64,000 bases of DNA, taken from positions 1 through 64,000 of the forward strand of contig NZ_BDCF01000025.1 of the NCBI RefSeq assembly GCF_001613365.1. The letters are read 5' to 3'. A program made the position numbers and the translations under genes. Numbering within the stretch: the first letter of the stretch is position 1; every line of letters starts with the position of its first letter. Positions 10,836-20,609 of this stretch are shown here, in pieces. The notes under the pieces were generated by a model. It was given only the letters and a program-made list of their open reading frames with translations, ran no database searches and was not told the origin of the DNA. This DNA comes from Nocardia xishanensis NBRC 101358. Its GTDB lineage: Bacteria > Actinomycetota > Actinomycetes > Mycobacteriales > Mycobacteriaceae.

Positions 10836-11515
10836 CCCGCGCGATCGTCCTCGACATCGAGGGCACCACCAGCCCGACCAGTTCGGTGCGCGAGGATCTC
10901 TACGGCTACACCCGGGACCGGCTGCCACAGTGGCTGGCCGACAACAGCGCCGGCGCGGCGGCGCCGGTCCTCGCGGGCGCGAGGGAACTGTCCGGACGCC
11001 AGGACGCGGACACCACCGAGGTCGCCGAGATCCTGCGCGGCTGGCTCGGCTCGGACGTGAAGGCGGAGCCGCTGAAGACCGCGCAGGGCCTGATCTGTCA
11101 CGAGGGCTTCCGCAGCGGCGCCCTGCACGGCGAGTTCTTCCCCGACGTCGCGCCCGCGCTGGCGGATTGGAAGGCGGCGGGGCTGACGCTGTACGTGTAC
11201 TCGTCGGGTTCGGTCCGCAACCAGCGCGATTGGTTCGATTTCGCGCGCGGCGGCGAGCTCGGCTCGTTGATCAGCGGGTATTTCGATCTGTCCACCGCGG
11301 GCCCGAAGCGCGATGCCGCGTCCTACGACAAGATCGCGAGCGCGATCGGCGTGCCTGCGGCGGAGATCCTGTTTCTCTCGGACCACCCGGACGAACTCGA
11401 CGCGGCCGTCGCGGCGGGATGGTCGGCCATCGGGGTGCATCGGCCCGGCGAGCCCAACCCCCCGCGCCCGCCGCATCGGTGGATCGGCTCCTTCGCGGAG
11501 ATCGCGCCGGCCTGA
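10832..11515 (+). CDS. mtnC: Enolase-phosphatase, methionine salvage
   Basis: HAD-superfamily protein of 227 residues. The HAD nucleophile motif is DIEGTT (Asp8, Glu10), motif II is YSSGS near residue 128, and motif III/IV is FLSDHPDELDAA. It enolises 2,3-diketo-5-methylthiopentyl-1-phosphate and removes the phosphate, giving the substrate of mtnD. GTG start at 10832 overlaps the mtnD stop (GTGA). With the fused mtnAB and mtnD it supplies the steps from methylthioribose-1-P to the keto-acid; the upstream mtnP or mtnK genes are not in this window. Confidence 0.94.
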   Translation: MTRAIVLDIEGTTSPTSSVREDLYGYTRDRLPQWLADNSAGAAAPVLAGARELSGRQDADTTEVAEILRGWLGSDVKAEPLKTAQGLICHEGFRSGALHGEFFPDVAPALADWKAAGLTLYVYSSGSVRNQRDWFDFARGGELGSLISGYFDLSTAGPKRDAASYDKIASAIGVPAAEILFLSDHPDELDAAVAAGWSAIGVHRPGEPNPPRPPHRWIGSFAEIAPA

Positions 11516-11560
11516 TTCGTCCGTTTCCGGGCCCCTACCACCCGGACGCGAACAGGTGTG

Positions 11561-11586
11561 CCGGGTGTCAGGCCCCTGACACCCGG
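11561..11586. terminator. Hairpin between convergent genes
   Basis: An 11-bp stem (CCGGGTGTCAG paired with CTGACACCCGG) with a 4-base loop lies between mtnC and the convergent hypothetical gene and overlaps the last codons of the latter. It probably stops transcription in both directions; there is no T tract. Confidence 0.6.
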
Positions 11587-12515
11587 ACCTGCTGACGCAC
11601 GGCGCCGATGCGACCGTGCTGGACCGCGGCGAAGATCCGGCGCGCGTGCACCGCCACCGGGCTGGTCGACCACGGCGCCAGCGCGGTGGTGAACATCAGT
11701 TCGCACCACGACAGAGCGGGCACGTCGCCCGCGGCCAGCGTGGCGATGAGCGACATCTCGGTGTCGTTTCCGGCCCATGCGGCCAGCAGCCAGGCCGCGT
11801 CCAGACGGCCGAGGAACTCGTCCGCGTCCTCCGGCGGGCCGTGCGGCGTGTCCACCGCGAGGTGCACGGCGGCCGCGATCGCGTGCCGCATCTTGGCGTC
11901 GAGGCCGACGGCGTCGTGCAGCAACAGCGCCTCGAGCGCGGCCCGCAGCTCCACGCCGGGGTCCACCGTCGGCTTTCCGCCGATCGGACCGATGTCTCCT
12001 GCGTTGCGGATCATGGGCAACCCTTCCTCGATGTCGTTGTTCGTAGGGGTGTCGACTGCGCGTAGATGCCTGCCGGACCTCGGGTCGGGCGCCTCGGCGT
12101 CGACCAGACTGACCAACGCGCCGGGATTCCAGTCCAGGCTGCCGAAGACATGGCACCAATCGAGGGCCGGATTGTCCTCCGACCAGACCAGATCCAGCAC
12201 CAGCCCGGATATGGACGCGGTGCACGCCAGGGTGACGGTATCGATATCCGGTTCGGTTACGGTGAGATGCAAGGTCGCCTCGGCGTGGCCCGCGTCGGCG
12301 CGAGCACGGCCCGCCAGCCACACCGCCCGGTTGGCGGCGGCCATCGCCCCCGCGAACCGATCGCCGTGCGGATGGTCGGCGTCGCCGTCCAGAAACGGCC
12401 CGTACCACAGCGCTCGTCCCTCCTCGCCACACACCGCGAATGTGCCGTTGGCGCAGTTCGCGGCCGCGGCCAGCGAGATATGCGGTACCAAACCGATGTC
12501 ATCAACCATGAGCAC
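11568..12515 (-). CDS. Hypothetical protein, unrecognised family
   Basis: A 315-residue protein I cannot assign. It is rich in Ala, Asp and Trp-containing segments such as LDLVWSEDNPALDWCHVFGSLDW and AAWLLAAWAGND, has no signal peptide, no convincing membrane span and no familiar nucleotide or metal motif. The second half (from about 180) looks helical and repetitive, suggesting an all-alpha domain. Start uncertain: ATG at 12515 or 12509. Codon use is like its neighbours. It is downstream of and in the same direction as an XRE/MmyB-type regulator about 400 bp away, which may control it. Confidence 0.6.
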   Translation of the reverse strand: MLMVDDIGLVPHISLAAAANCANGTFAVCGEEGRALWYGPFLDGDADHPHGDRFAGAMAAANRAVWLAGRARADAGHAEATLHLTVTEPDIDTVTLACTASISGLVLDLVWSEDNPALDWCHVFGSLDWNPGALVSLVDAEAPDPRSGRHLRAVDTPTNNDIEEGLPMIRNAGDIGPIGGKPTVDPGVELRAALEALLLHDAVGLDAKMRHAIAAAVHLAVDTPHGPPEDADEFLGRLDAAWLLAAWAGNDTEMSLIATLAAGDVPALSWCELMFTTALAPWSTSPVAVHARRIFAAVQHGRIGAVRQQVRVSGA

Positions 12516-12911
12516 TCACTCCCCGCAATGTTCGCGCAATCCGTTGTCGTCCGAGATCGAAGCACAGTGTTGCGACTAATTGCCCGACCTCGCCGATAAA
12601 CGGATCAAATACGTTTCCCGAACCGTTGTCCAGGCGAAGTGGGACTTCCCGCGCGCCCTGTGAGGTACCTACACCACCCAGTGGAAGTACCACCACGTCG
12701 GTTACCCGTTCACGACCACGGCATTTATCCCGCAACGCATTTCGACAGCGTAACCCGAGCGGCGCCGGATACCGCGCACCTTCGCCCGATCATGTTTCAC
12801 CCCAATAGATTTCACGCACACGCAGACCCACGGCGCGACGATGCAACGCCGCACCGAGCAGTCGGCGGGCGTACGCGGGCCCTGGCGTGCTACGCGAAAA
12901 CCGCGCTGCCG
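12516..12911. other. Intergenic, about 400 bp
   Basis: Lies between the hypothetical gene and the XRE regulator stop, both on the minus strand. It is less GC-rich near 12540-12620 and would hold the promoter of the hypothetical gene. I found no convincing coding frame, RNA gene or strong hairpin here. Confidence 0.5.
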
Positions 12912-13772
12912 CTAGGGTTTCACGGCGGACGGAGCGCCGCGGGAGCCGTTGACCGCGGCCCGTAGGCCCGCACCCCGCGACGCCGGGTACGGCGTGCGGA
13001 TGCCGAGGAAGAATTGAATGCGGCCGGGGTGGCTCCCGGAATCCACCCGGAACAGCTGTACATCCAGGCTGAAGTGCTCGCCCGTTTCGATATCGCGCAA
13101 CCGCATTTGCGGGCTTTCCCGGCCGTACGCGGTGCCGCCCGCCGCCCACATCCGGCGAAATTCGGGATACCGCCCGAGTTCGTCGAGCAATTCGGTGGAC
13201 CAGTCGCTGCCAGCGGACTGCCCGATGAGTCCGCGCAGCCAGTCGACGGTGAGCGCGGCCTCGCGCTCCCATTCGACCATCACCCTCCTGGACAGCTCGT
13301 TGCCGAAGAACCAGCGCAGGATGTTCACGTCCTCGACCAGACCTGGGAAGATCGCAGCGTAGGGGCCGTTGCAGGAAAGAACGTTCCATCGGGTGTCCAG
13401 GTAGCCCGCCGCGTTCGGCTCGTGCACCACCAGACCGTTGCGCATGTCCTCGGTGATCTCGGCGCGCAGTTCGGCGACCGTCGGAGCCGACGCCTCGGAC
13501 AGTCCGGCCAGGTCGAACAGGTGCCTGCGCTCGGCCTCGGAGAGCGGCGCGACCCGATGCAGATATCCGATGAGCGCCTCGACCACCACCTTGGTCGGGT
13601 GCGCTCGGTCGCCGCCCTCCAGGTGCGTGATGTAGCTCGAACTCACCCCCGCCGCGAATGCCAGCTTTTCCCTGGATACCCGCCGGTCGTCGCGGAATCT
13701 GCGCAACAACCCGCCGAAGGTCGGCGGACGCAGCAGATCTCCTGGGCTGACTTCGGTCGACTTGCGTGACAC
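12912..13772 (-). CDS. XRE-family regulator with MmyB-like ligand-binding domain
   Basis: A 286-residue transcription factor. The N-terminal helix-turn-helix occupies about residues 20-75 (LLRRFRDDRRVSREKLAFAAGVSSSYITHLEGGDR); the remainder is the MmyB-type PAS-like domain recognised by WNVLSCNGPYAAIFPG and the terminal block GEHFSLDVQLFRVDSGSHPG. Such regulators are common in Nocardia and Streptomyces and may bind fatty acids or similar ligands. The target is unknown; the hypothetical gene immediately downstream on the same strand is the obvious candidate. Confidence 0.85.
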   Translation of the reverse strand: MSRKSTEVSPGDLLRPPTFGGLLRRFRDDRRVSREKLAFAAGVSSSYITHLEGGDRAHPTKVVVEALIGYLHRVAPLSEAERRHLFDLAGLSEASAPTVAELRAEITEDMRNGLVVHEPNAAGYLDTRWNVLSCNGPYAAIFPGLVEDVNILRWFFGNELSRRVMVEWEREAALTVDWLRGLIGQSAGSDWSTELLDELGRYPEFRRMWAAGGTAYGRESPQMRLRDIETGEHFSLDVQLFRVDSGSHPGRIQFFLGIRTPYPASRGAGLRAAVNGSRGAPSAVKP

Positions 13773-14221
13773 AGCTATTCGCTCCTATGAAACCGTAGAT
13801 GTATCAACCATCTGGCTACTTCCAGGTGGCAACGGTGTCGAATCTCCCGAGATGACAGCACCGCGGCCGCGAAGGGGTTGTCCATGGCTCCAATCGTCAA
13901 TGATTCCGGCTGTTACCCATAGCGGACGATATTAACTGATATCCCTTCTTTATATTCCGCACAAGCTCCGTGTCATGGCTACAATTTGGCAATCTTCGGG
14001 GCCGCGAAAAGTGACCTCCGCCACTGCCATTCACATCCAGCCGCCGATTCGGCAACACGCCGGACGAACGGGCGGGTCGGCCTGCGGAGTGCGATTTCGC
14101 GCCATTTCCAACCGGTCGGTTTTCTACGTGCGAAATGCGACCTCGCCCAAAGACATTCGAGCGGATCCGATTTCACCGCACCGGAAAGGCGGCCGAGCCG
14201 GGAAAGAATCGAGTGCGCATT
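13773..14221. other. Intergenic, about 450 bp
   Basis: Upstream of the XRE regulator and downstream of the broken DUF1905 gene. It is AT-richer around 13920-13970, as expected for a promoter. Several frames stay open across 13975-14400 but none has family motifs or a ribosome site; I regard them as chance. Confidence 0.5.
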
Positions 14222-14640
14222 TCACCCGGCCGCGGCGACCGCCTCGTCGATCCGCCGAGCGCGCGTCTGCGGTCGCTCGGCGGACTCGATCGCACCGACG
14301 CGCTGCCCGCGTCGCGAACAGGGAAACGGATCGAAGGCCGCCCGCCCACCCTCCGCCGGATCCTCGGGCACCTCGACCGTCCACTCGGCCGTGTCACGAC
14401 CCAGGGTCACCGCGACGGTGTCGCCGGGCCCTTGCCGAGCCGCTCGCGAATCGCCTTCAGCACGCCGAGACACGGGCCGCCGCCCATCGACACGATCGAG
14501 CCGGTGCACTCGACGCCCTCGAAAGAGGCACACACCGGAATCCGCCCGCCGCCACCGAGGGCAGCGACTACGTCGGCGGATACCGCGATATACGCGCCGC
14601 CGCCGCGCGCGGTCTCGATTTCGGCCTCGAATCGCCGCAT
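14222..14640 (-). pseudogene. Frameshifted DUF1905 / YdeI-like protein
   Basis: From an ATG at 14640 the protein reads as a DUF1905 domain (MRRFEAEIETARGGGAYIAV, then AIRERLGKGP) and stops prematurely near 14407. The next frame continues the same family (GDTVAVTLGRDTAEWTVEVP) to a YdeI/OmpD-type end, SAERPQTRARRIDEAV. Adding one G at about 14424-14432, in the run CGGGCCC, restores a single frame. Either the gene is inactivated by a one-base deletion or the base was lost in sequencing. Intact relatives are small cytoplasmic proteins of unclear role, some named bacteriocin-protection proteins. Confidence 0.7.
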
Positions 14641-15076
14641 ACGCGCAGCGTAATCACGCCGCCGAAGACCGGTGTCCGATATCGGCAAACGAATGGCGAA
14701 CCAGAAGACCCTGGACGAATCGGGGTCCGACATGGTAGCCACGACAGCAGTGGGCGGCGCCACAATTCGGCCAGAACAACCCCGTCCGGTTGTGTTAACG
14801 ATTGTAAACCGCCCGAGAACCCCCGGTTTCCAAAGCTTCACCGGCAAGGCCCCGAAACGCCTGTCCATTGCCGCATTTGACCCGGTCAGCCGTCATCGGC
14901 CCAGGTCACGTGAATGTCATGCGAGGACGATCGCAACCGCCCAGTGACCGCCAGGTTGCCGCGACCTCACAACTCACCGGCGGCCATCGCGCGCTGTGAG
15001 AGAATCGTTTGGCCGCGCGTCTTCACCTCCTTACAGTCGGTGCAACAGCCCGATTTCACAGCTCGAAGGGGGCGTC
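14641..15076. other. Upstream region of the nitrate reductase operon
   Basis: About 440 bp between the start of the broken DUF1905 gene and narG, serving as a divergent promoter region. An AT-richer stretch lies near 14790-14810. No coding frame, convincing GlnR box cluster or long palindrome was seen. Confidence 0.5.
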
Positions 15077-18000
15077 GTGGTTAACTCACGCACTCATGTT
15101 TCGGCACCCTCCGATCCGGCGGGCCCGCTTACCTCCGACGCCGGCGACGCATTGCTCCGGCTGGGCAAATACTTTCAGCGCGGTGAGGTCTCCGCGGACC
15201 AGCGCAGCCTGCACAAGGTGGGCGGCCGCCAGGCCGACGAGTTCTACCGGGACCGCTGGGCGCACGACAAGGTGGTGCGCTCCACCCACGGCGTGAACTG
15301 CACGGGTTCGTGCTCCTGGAAGATCTACGTCAAGGACGGCGTGATCACCTGGGAATCGCAGCAGACCGACTACCCATCGGTCGGCGCGGACAAGCCCGAA
15401 TACGAACCGCGCGGCTGCCCGCGCGGCGCGTCGTTCTCCTGGTACACCTACTCCCCCGCGCGAGTGCGCTACCCCTACGTGCGCGGCACCCTGCTCGAGC
15501 TGTACCGGGAGGCCAAGGAACGGCTCAAGGATCCCGTGCTGGCCTGGGAATCCATCGTCGAGGACCCGGAGAAGGCCAAGCGCTACAAATCCGCCCGCGG
15601 CAAGGGTGGTTTCGTGCGCGCCGAGTGGTGGGAGGCCGCCGAGATCGCCGCGGCCGCGCACGTGCACACCATCAAGCGCTACGGCCCCGACCGGGTCGCG
15701 GGCTTCTCGCCCATTCCGGCCATGTCGATGGTCAGCCACGCGGTCGGCGCCCGGTTCATCTCGCTGCTCGGCGGATCGATGCTGTCGTTCTACGACTGGT
15801 ACGCCGACCTGCCGGTGGCCTCGCCGCAGGTGTTCGGCGACCAGACCGACGTGCCGGAATCGGCCGACTGGTTCGACGCGGGCTACCTGATCATGTGGGG
15901 CTCCAACGTGCCCGTCACCAGGACCCCGGACGCGCACTACATGACCGAGGCCCGATACCGCGGCCAGAAGGTCGTCGTGGTCTCCCCCGACTACGCCGAC
16001 AACACCAAGTTCGCCGACGAGTGGGTGCCCGCACGGCCGGGAACCGATGCGGCGCTCGCCATGTCGATGGGTCACGTGATCCTGAAGGAGTTCTTCCTCC
16101 AGCGCGACACCCCGCGGTTCCTCGACTACGTCAAGCGCTACACCGATCTGCCGTACCTGGTCTGCCTGGACGATCCGGCGGGCTGGGACGCCGAGGGCGT
16201 CTACCACCACGACGGCGCGCTGGCGGGCAAGTTCCTCACCGCCGCCGATCTCGGCGAGACCGCCGAGGGCGCGGCGCACAAGCCGGTGCTGCTGGACGAC
16301 GCCGGAAATCCCGTGGTACCCAATGGTTCTCTCGGCCACCGCTTCACCGAGCGCGACGCGGGCAAGTGGAACCTGGACCTGGGCGACGTCGACCCGCTGC
16401 TGAGCCTCTATGGCGCGGAAGGCAATCAGCCCGTCGCGGTGCGCCTGCCGCGCTTCGACACCGACAAGGCGGGCGTGCTGCTGCGCGGCGTGCCGACGAT
16501 CACCGTCGCGGGCAGGCGGGTGACGACCGTGTTCGATCTGCTGCTCGCGCAGTACGGCGTCGGGCGCGACGGACTCCCGGGTGAATGGCCGACGGGCTAC
16601 GACGACGCCTCCACCCCGTACACCCCCGCGTGGCAGGAGACCATCACGGGCGTCCCGGCCAAGCAGGCCGAGCGCATCGCGCGCGAATTCGCCGACAACG
16701 CCGACCGTTCCGGCGGACGTTCGATGATCCTGATGGGCGCCGGCACCAACCACTGGTTCCACTCCGATCAGATCTATCGCGCCTTCTTCACCCTCACGCT
16801 GCTCACCGGCTGTCAGGGCGTGAACGGCGGCGGCTGGGCGCATTACGTCGGGCAGGAGAAGTGCCGCCCGGTGACAGGTTGGTCCACTTTGGCCTTCGGC
16901 CTGGACTGGCAGCGTCCGCCGCGCCAGATGCAGGGCACCGTGTTCTGGTACCTGACCAACGATCAGTGGCGCTACGACCCGTTCACCGCGCAGTCGTTCG
17001 CCTCACCGCTCGGTAAGGGCGCGTTCGCGGGTCGCACCGCGGCCGACAACATCGCGCTGGCCAGCAGGCTGGGCTGGATGCCGAGCTACCCGACCTTCAA
17101 CCGCAACCCACTCGACCTCGTCGACGAGGCCGAGGCCGCCGGCGCCACACCGGCCGAGCACGTGGTGGCCGGGCTCAAGTCGGACGAGCTGCGCTTCGCC
17201 TGCGAGGACCCGGACGCGCCGGAGAACTTCCCGCGCTGCCTGACCGTCTGGCGCGCGAACCTGCTCGGCTCCTCCGGCAAGGGCAACGAGTACTTCCACA
17301 AGCATCTGCTCGGCGCGGACTCCAACCTGCAGGCCACCGACGCGACCGGCGTGCGGCCGCAGGAGCTGGTCTGGCGTGACGAGGCGCCGTCCGGAAAGCT
17401 GGATCTGCTGCTCTCCCTGGACTTCCGGATGACCAGCACCACGCTCTTCTCCGACATCGTGCTGCCCGCGGCCACCTGGTACGAGAAGCACGACCTCTCC
17501 TCCACGGATATGCACCCGTTCGTGCACGCCTTCTCTCCCGCCATCTCCCCGCCGTGGGAGGCCAAGACCGATTTCGACGCGTTCCATCGGATCGCCCGCG
17601 GCTTCTCCTGGATGGCCGAGAAGCACCTCGGCAAGCGCAAGGACATCGTCGCGGTGCCGTTGCAGCACGACTCGCCGGACGCGCTGGCGCAAGCGGGCGG
17701 CCGGGTACTGGACTGGAAAGCCGGTGACTGCGAACCGATTCCGGGCAAGACCATGCCGAAGCTGGTGGTCGTCGAACGCGACTACCCGAAGGTCGCGGAG
17801 AAGATGGCCGCGCTCGGCCCGCTGATCGACACTCTCGGCGTCACCACCAAGGGCGTCACCACTTACCCCGAAGCCGAGGTGGAGTACCTGGCCGGGGTGA
17901 ACGGCACGGTGGTTTCCGGTGTGGCGCAGGGACGTCCGTCGCTGGCCAAGGACACCCACGCCGCCGAAGCCATCCTCGCGCTGTCCGGCACCACCAACGG

Positions 18001-18832
18001 CCGGCTGGCCGTGGAGGGCTTCGAGGCGCTGGAACGCCGCACCGGCACGAAGCTGGCCGATCTGGCCGCCGAGCACGAGGGCAAGCGAATCACTTTCGCC
18101 GACACGCAGTCTCGGCCGGTGCCGGTGATCACCTCGCCGGAATGGTCGGGCAGCGAGACCGGCGGACGCAGGTACTCGCCGTTCACCATCAACACCGAAC
18201 GGCTCAAGCCCTGGCACACCCTCACCGGACGTCAGCACTTCTACCTCGACCACGACTGGATGATCGAGCTCGGCGAGCAATTGCCGATCTTCCGGCCGCC
18301 GCTGGACATGACCGCGCTGTTCAGCGAACCCGGCGTGGGTGAGGTCACCGAGAAGGGCGTCACCGTCCGGTATCTGACGCCGCACTCGAAGTGGTCGATC
18401 CACTCCGCCTACCAGGACAACCTGCACATGCTCACGCTCTCGCGCGGCGGTCAGTCGATCTGGATGTCGGACAAGGACGCCGCGAAGATCGGTGTGGCCG
18501 ACAACGATTGGATCGAGGCGATCAACCGCAACGGCATCGTCGTCGCCCGCGCCATCGTGTCCCACCGCATGCCCGAGGGCACCGTGTTCATGTACCACGC
18601 CCAGGACCGCGCGGTGGACGTGCCGCGCATCGAGGGCACGCCCGAGGTGAACGACGCGCGCGGCAAGCGCGGCGGCATTCACAACGCGCTCACCCGGATC
18701 ATGATCAAGCCCTCGCACCTCATCGGCGGGTACGCGCAGCAGTCCTTCGCGCTGAACTACCACGGCCCCACCGGAAACCAGCGCGACGAGGTGACCACTA
18801 TTCGCAAGCGGTCGCAGAAGGTGGAGTACTGA
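15077..18832 (+). CDS. narG: Respiratory nitrate reductase, alpha subunit
   Basis: A 1251-residue molybdopterin oxidoreductase that reduces nitrate to nitrite on the cytoplasmic side of the membrane. The N-terminal FS0 iron-sulfur site has the NarG-specific arrangement His71, Cys75, Cys79, Cys114 (HGVNCTGSC, then PRGCPRG). The bis-MGD binding regions follow, and the region SPDYADN near residue 305 is the expected area of the Mo ligand. GTG at 15077 is chosen because GAAGGGG lies 6-10 bp upstream; an in-frame ATG 81 bp earlier lacks this. No Tat signal is seen, as usual for NarG. First gene of narGHJI. Confidence 0.96.
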   Translation: MVNSRTHVSAPSDPAGPLTSDAGDALLRLGKYFQRGEVSADQRSLHKVGGRQADEFYRDRWAHDKVVRSTHGVNCTGSCSWKIYVKDGVITWESQQTDYPSVGADKPEYEPRGCPRGASFSWYTYSPARVRYPYVRGTLLELYREAKERLKDPVLAWESIVEDPEKAKRYKSARGKGGFVRAEWWEAAEIAAAAHVHTIKRYGPDRVAGFSPIPAMSMVSHAVGARFISLLGGSMLSFYDWYADLPVASPQVFGDQTDVPESADWFDAGYLIMWGSNVPVTRTPDAHYMTEARYRGQKVVVVSPDYADNTKFADEWVPARPGTDAALAMSMGHVILKEFFLQRDTPRFLDYVKRYTDLPYLVCLDDPAGWDAEGVYHHDGALAGKFLTAADLGETAEGAAHKPVLLDDAGNPVVPNGSLGHRFTERDAGKWNLDLGDVDPLLSLYGAEGNQPVAVRLPRFDTDKAGVLLRGVPTITVAGRRVTTVFDLLLAQYGVGRDGLPGEWPTGYDDASTPYTPAWQETITGVPAKQAERIAREFADNADRSGGRSMILMGAGTNHWFHSDQIYRAFFTLTLLTGCQGVNGGGWAHYVGQEKCRPVTGWSTLAFGLDWQRPPRQMQGTVFWYLTNDQWRYDPFTAQSFASPLGKGAFAGRTAADNIALASRLGWMPSYPTFNRNPLDLVDEAEAAGATPAEHVVAGLKSDELRFACEDPDAPENFPRCLTVWRANLLGSSGKGNEYFHKHLLGADSNLQATDATGVRPQELVWRDEAPSGKLDLLLSLDFRMTSTTLFSDIVLPAATWYEKHDLSSTDMHPFVHAFSPAISPPWEAKTDFDAFHRIARGFSWMAEKHLGKRKDIVAVPLQHDSPDALAQAGGRVLDWKAGDCEPIPGKTMPKLVVVERDYPKVAEKMAALGPLIDTLGVTTKGVTTYPEAEVEYLAGVNGTVVSGVAQGRPSLAKDTHAAEAILALSGTTNGRLAVEGFEALERRTGTKLADLAAEHEGKRITFADTQSRPVPVITSPEWSGSETGGRRYSPFTINTERLKPWHTLTGRQHFYLDHDWMIELGEQLPIFRPPLDMTALFSEPGVGEVTEKGVTVRYLTPHSKWSIHSAYQDNLHMLTLSRGGQSIWMSDKDAAKIGVADNDWIEAINRNGIVVARAIVSHRMPEGTVFMYHAQDRAVDVPRIEGTPEVNDARGKRGGIHNALTRIMIKPSHLIGGYAQQSFALNYHGPTGNQRDEVTTIRKRSQKVEY

Positions 18833-18833
18833 T

Positions 18834-20609
18834 ATGCGTGTCATGGCACAGCTCGCCATGGTGATGAACCTGGACAAGTGCATCGGCTGTCACACCTGCA
18901 GCGTCACCTGCAAGCAGGCGTGGACCAATCGCGGCGGCACCGAGTACGTCTGGTTCAACAACGTGGAAACCCGTCCAGGACAGGGTTATCCGCGCCAGTA
19001 CCAGGATCAGGAGAAGTGGAAGGGCGGCTGGACGCTCACCAAGCGCGGCAAGCTCACCCTCAAGTCCGGTTCGCGAATGAAGCGGCTGCTCAACATCTTC
19101 GCCAACCCGGACCTGCCCACCGTGTCGGACTACTACGACCCGTGGAGCTACGACTACGACAACCTGCTGTCCTCCCCCGCCATCGACACCACGCCGGTGG
19201 CGCGGCCGAAATCGCTGATCACCGGCGAGGACACGAAGGTCACCTGGGGCGCGAACTGGGACGACGACCTCGGCTCCGGCCCCGAGCAGGTGGGCAAGGA
19301 CCCGCTGCTGAACCGGCTCTCGGACAAGGTGAAACTGGAGTTCGAAGAGACCTTCATGTTCTACCTGCCGCGTATCTGCGAGCACTGCCTCAACCCGTCG
19401 TGCGCGGCGTCCTGCCCCTCCGGCGCGATCTACAAGCGCGCCGAGGACGGCATCGTGCTGGTGGATCAGGACAAGTGCCGCGGCTGGCGGCAGTGCATCA
19501 CCGGGTGCCCCTACAAGAAGATCTACTTCAACCACAAGACGGGCAAGGCGGAGAAGTGCACCTTCTGCTACCCGCGCGTGGAGGTCGGCATCCCGACGGT
19601 GTGCTCGGAGACCTGCGTCGGACGGCTGCGCTACATCGGCGTCATGCTCTACGACGCGGACAAGGTGCTGGAGGCGGCCTCGGTCACCGACACCAAGGAT
19701 CTGTACCCGTCGCAGCTCGGCGTCTTCCTGAATCCGCACGACCCGCGCGTCGTCGCGGAGGCCGAGCGCGCCGGGATCTCGCCGGAATGGATTCAAGCGG
19801 CCCAGGATTCGCCCGTCTACAAGCTGATCGTCGACTACCAGATCGCGCTGCCGCTGCACCCGGAATACCGCACCATGCCGATGGTCTGGTACGTGCCGCC
19901 GCTCTCGCCGGTGGTGGACGTGCTCACCGAGACCGGGCACGACGGGGAGAACCACTCGAACCTGTTCGGCGCCATCGACGCGCTGCGCATTCCGGTGGAG
20001 TACCTGGCCGAGCTGTTCACCGCGGGTGAGGTCGGTCCGGTACGCGCGTCGCTGCAACGGCTCGCGGCGATGCGGTCGTTCATGCGGTCGGTGAACCTCG
20101 GCGAGGAGCCGGACCCCTCGATCGCGCCATCGGTGCGGTTGGAGCCCGAGGAGATCGAGTCGCTGTACCGGCTGCTCGCCATCGCGAAGTACGAGCACCG
20201 CTACGTGATCCCGCAGGGCGCGACTTCGCAGGCGCACGAACTGGATTCGCTGGCCACCGGATGCAGCCTCGACACCGACGGCGGGCCTGGCATGACGGCG
20301 TTCGACCAGATGGTGGAGAAATTCCATCTGACCGACAGCAATGGCGCTGCGCCGGAGGAGAAGTCGAACCGGATCAATCTGCTCAACTGGGATGGGAAGA
20401 GCACCAAGGGATTGGTGCCGTCCGGCAACGGCGCTGGTTCCAACGGCTCTGCATCGAACGGCTCGGCGGCCGACGGCGCCGGGCACAACGGCGCGAAAGC
20501 GAACGGCAGCAACGGCGCTGCCGCGGGAGGGGCCGCGAACGGCAGCAACGGCGCTGCCGGGACCGGTTCGTCCGACGTGTCTGCGGCGTCCAGCGGGGCG
20601 GCCCGATGA
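18834..20609 (+). CDS. narH: Respiratory nitrate reductase, beta subunit
   Basis: Iron-sulfur electron-transfer subunit, 591 residues. Four cysteine clusters are visible: Cys16/19/22/26 (CIGCHTCSVTC), CEHCLNPSCAASC, the tryptophan-containing CRGWRQCITGC that marks the [3Fe-4S] site, and CTFCYPRVEV. It passes electrons from NarI to NarG. The last ~60 residues are a low-complexity Gly/Asn/Ser/Ala tail (for example NGSNGAAAGG) not found in E. coli NarH. ATG at 18834 lies one base after the narG stop; a second in-frame ATG at 18843 is possible. Its stop overlaps narJ as ATGA. Confidence 0.96.
   Translation: MRVMAQLAMVMNLDKCIGCHTCSVTCKQAWTNRGGTEYVWFNNVETRPGQGYPRQYQDQEKWKGGWTLTKRGKLTLKSGSRMKRLLNIFANPDLPTVSDYYDPWSYDYDNLLSSPAIDTTPVARPKSLITGEDTKVTWGANWDDDLGSGPEQVGKDPLLNRLSDKVKLEFEETFMFYLPRICEHCLNPSCAASCPSGAIYKRAEDGIVLVDQDKCRGWRQCITGCPYKKIYFNHKTGKAEKCTFCYPRVEVGIPTVCSETCVGRLRYIGVMLYDADKVLEAASVTDTKDLYPSQLGVFLNPHDPRVVAEAERAGISPEWIQAAQDSPVYKLIVDYQIALPLHPEYRTMPMVWYVPPLSPVVDVLTETGHDGENHSNLFGAIDALRIPVEYLAELFTAGEVGPVRASLQRLAAMRSFMRSVNLGEEPDPSIAPSVRLEPEEIESLYRLLAIAKYEHRYVIPQGATSQAHELDSLATGCSLDTDGGPGMTAFDQMVEKFHLTDSNGAAPEEKSNRINLLNWDGKSTKGLVPSGNGAGSNGSASNGSAADGAGHNGAKANGSNGAAAGGAANGSNGAAGTGSSDVSAASSGAAR

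Noticed and set aside
13975..14880. Overlapping plus-strand frames in the gap before narG
   Set aside because: No ribosome site and no conserved pattern; the minus-strand DUF1905 fragments explain part of the region better.
14780..14960. Possible GlnR boxes before narG
   Set aside because: TTAAC and GTCAC fragments occur but spacing and partners do not fit, and they lie up to 270 bp from the start.
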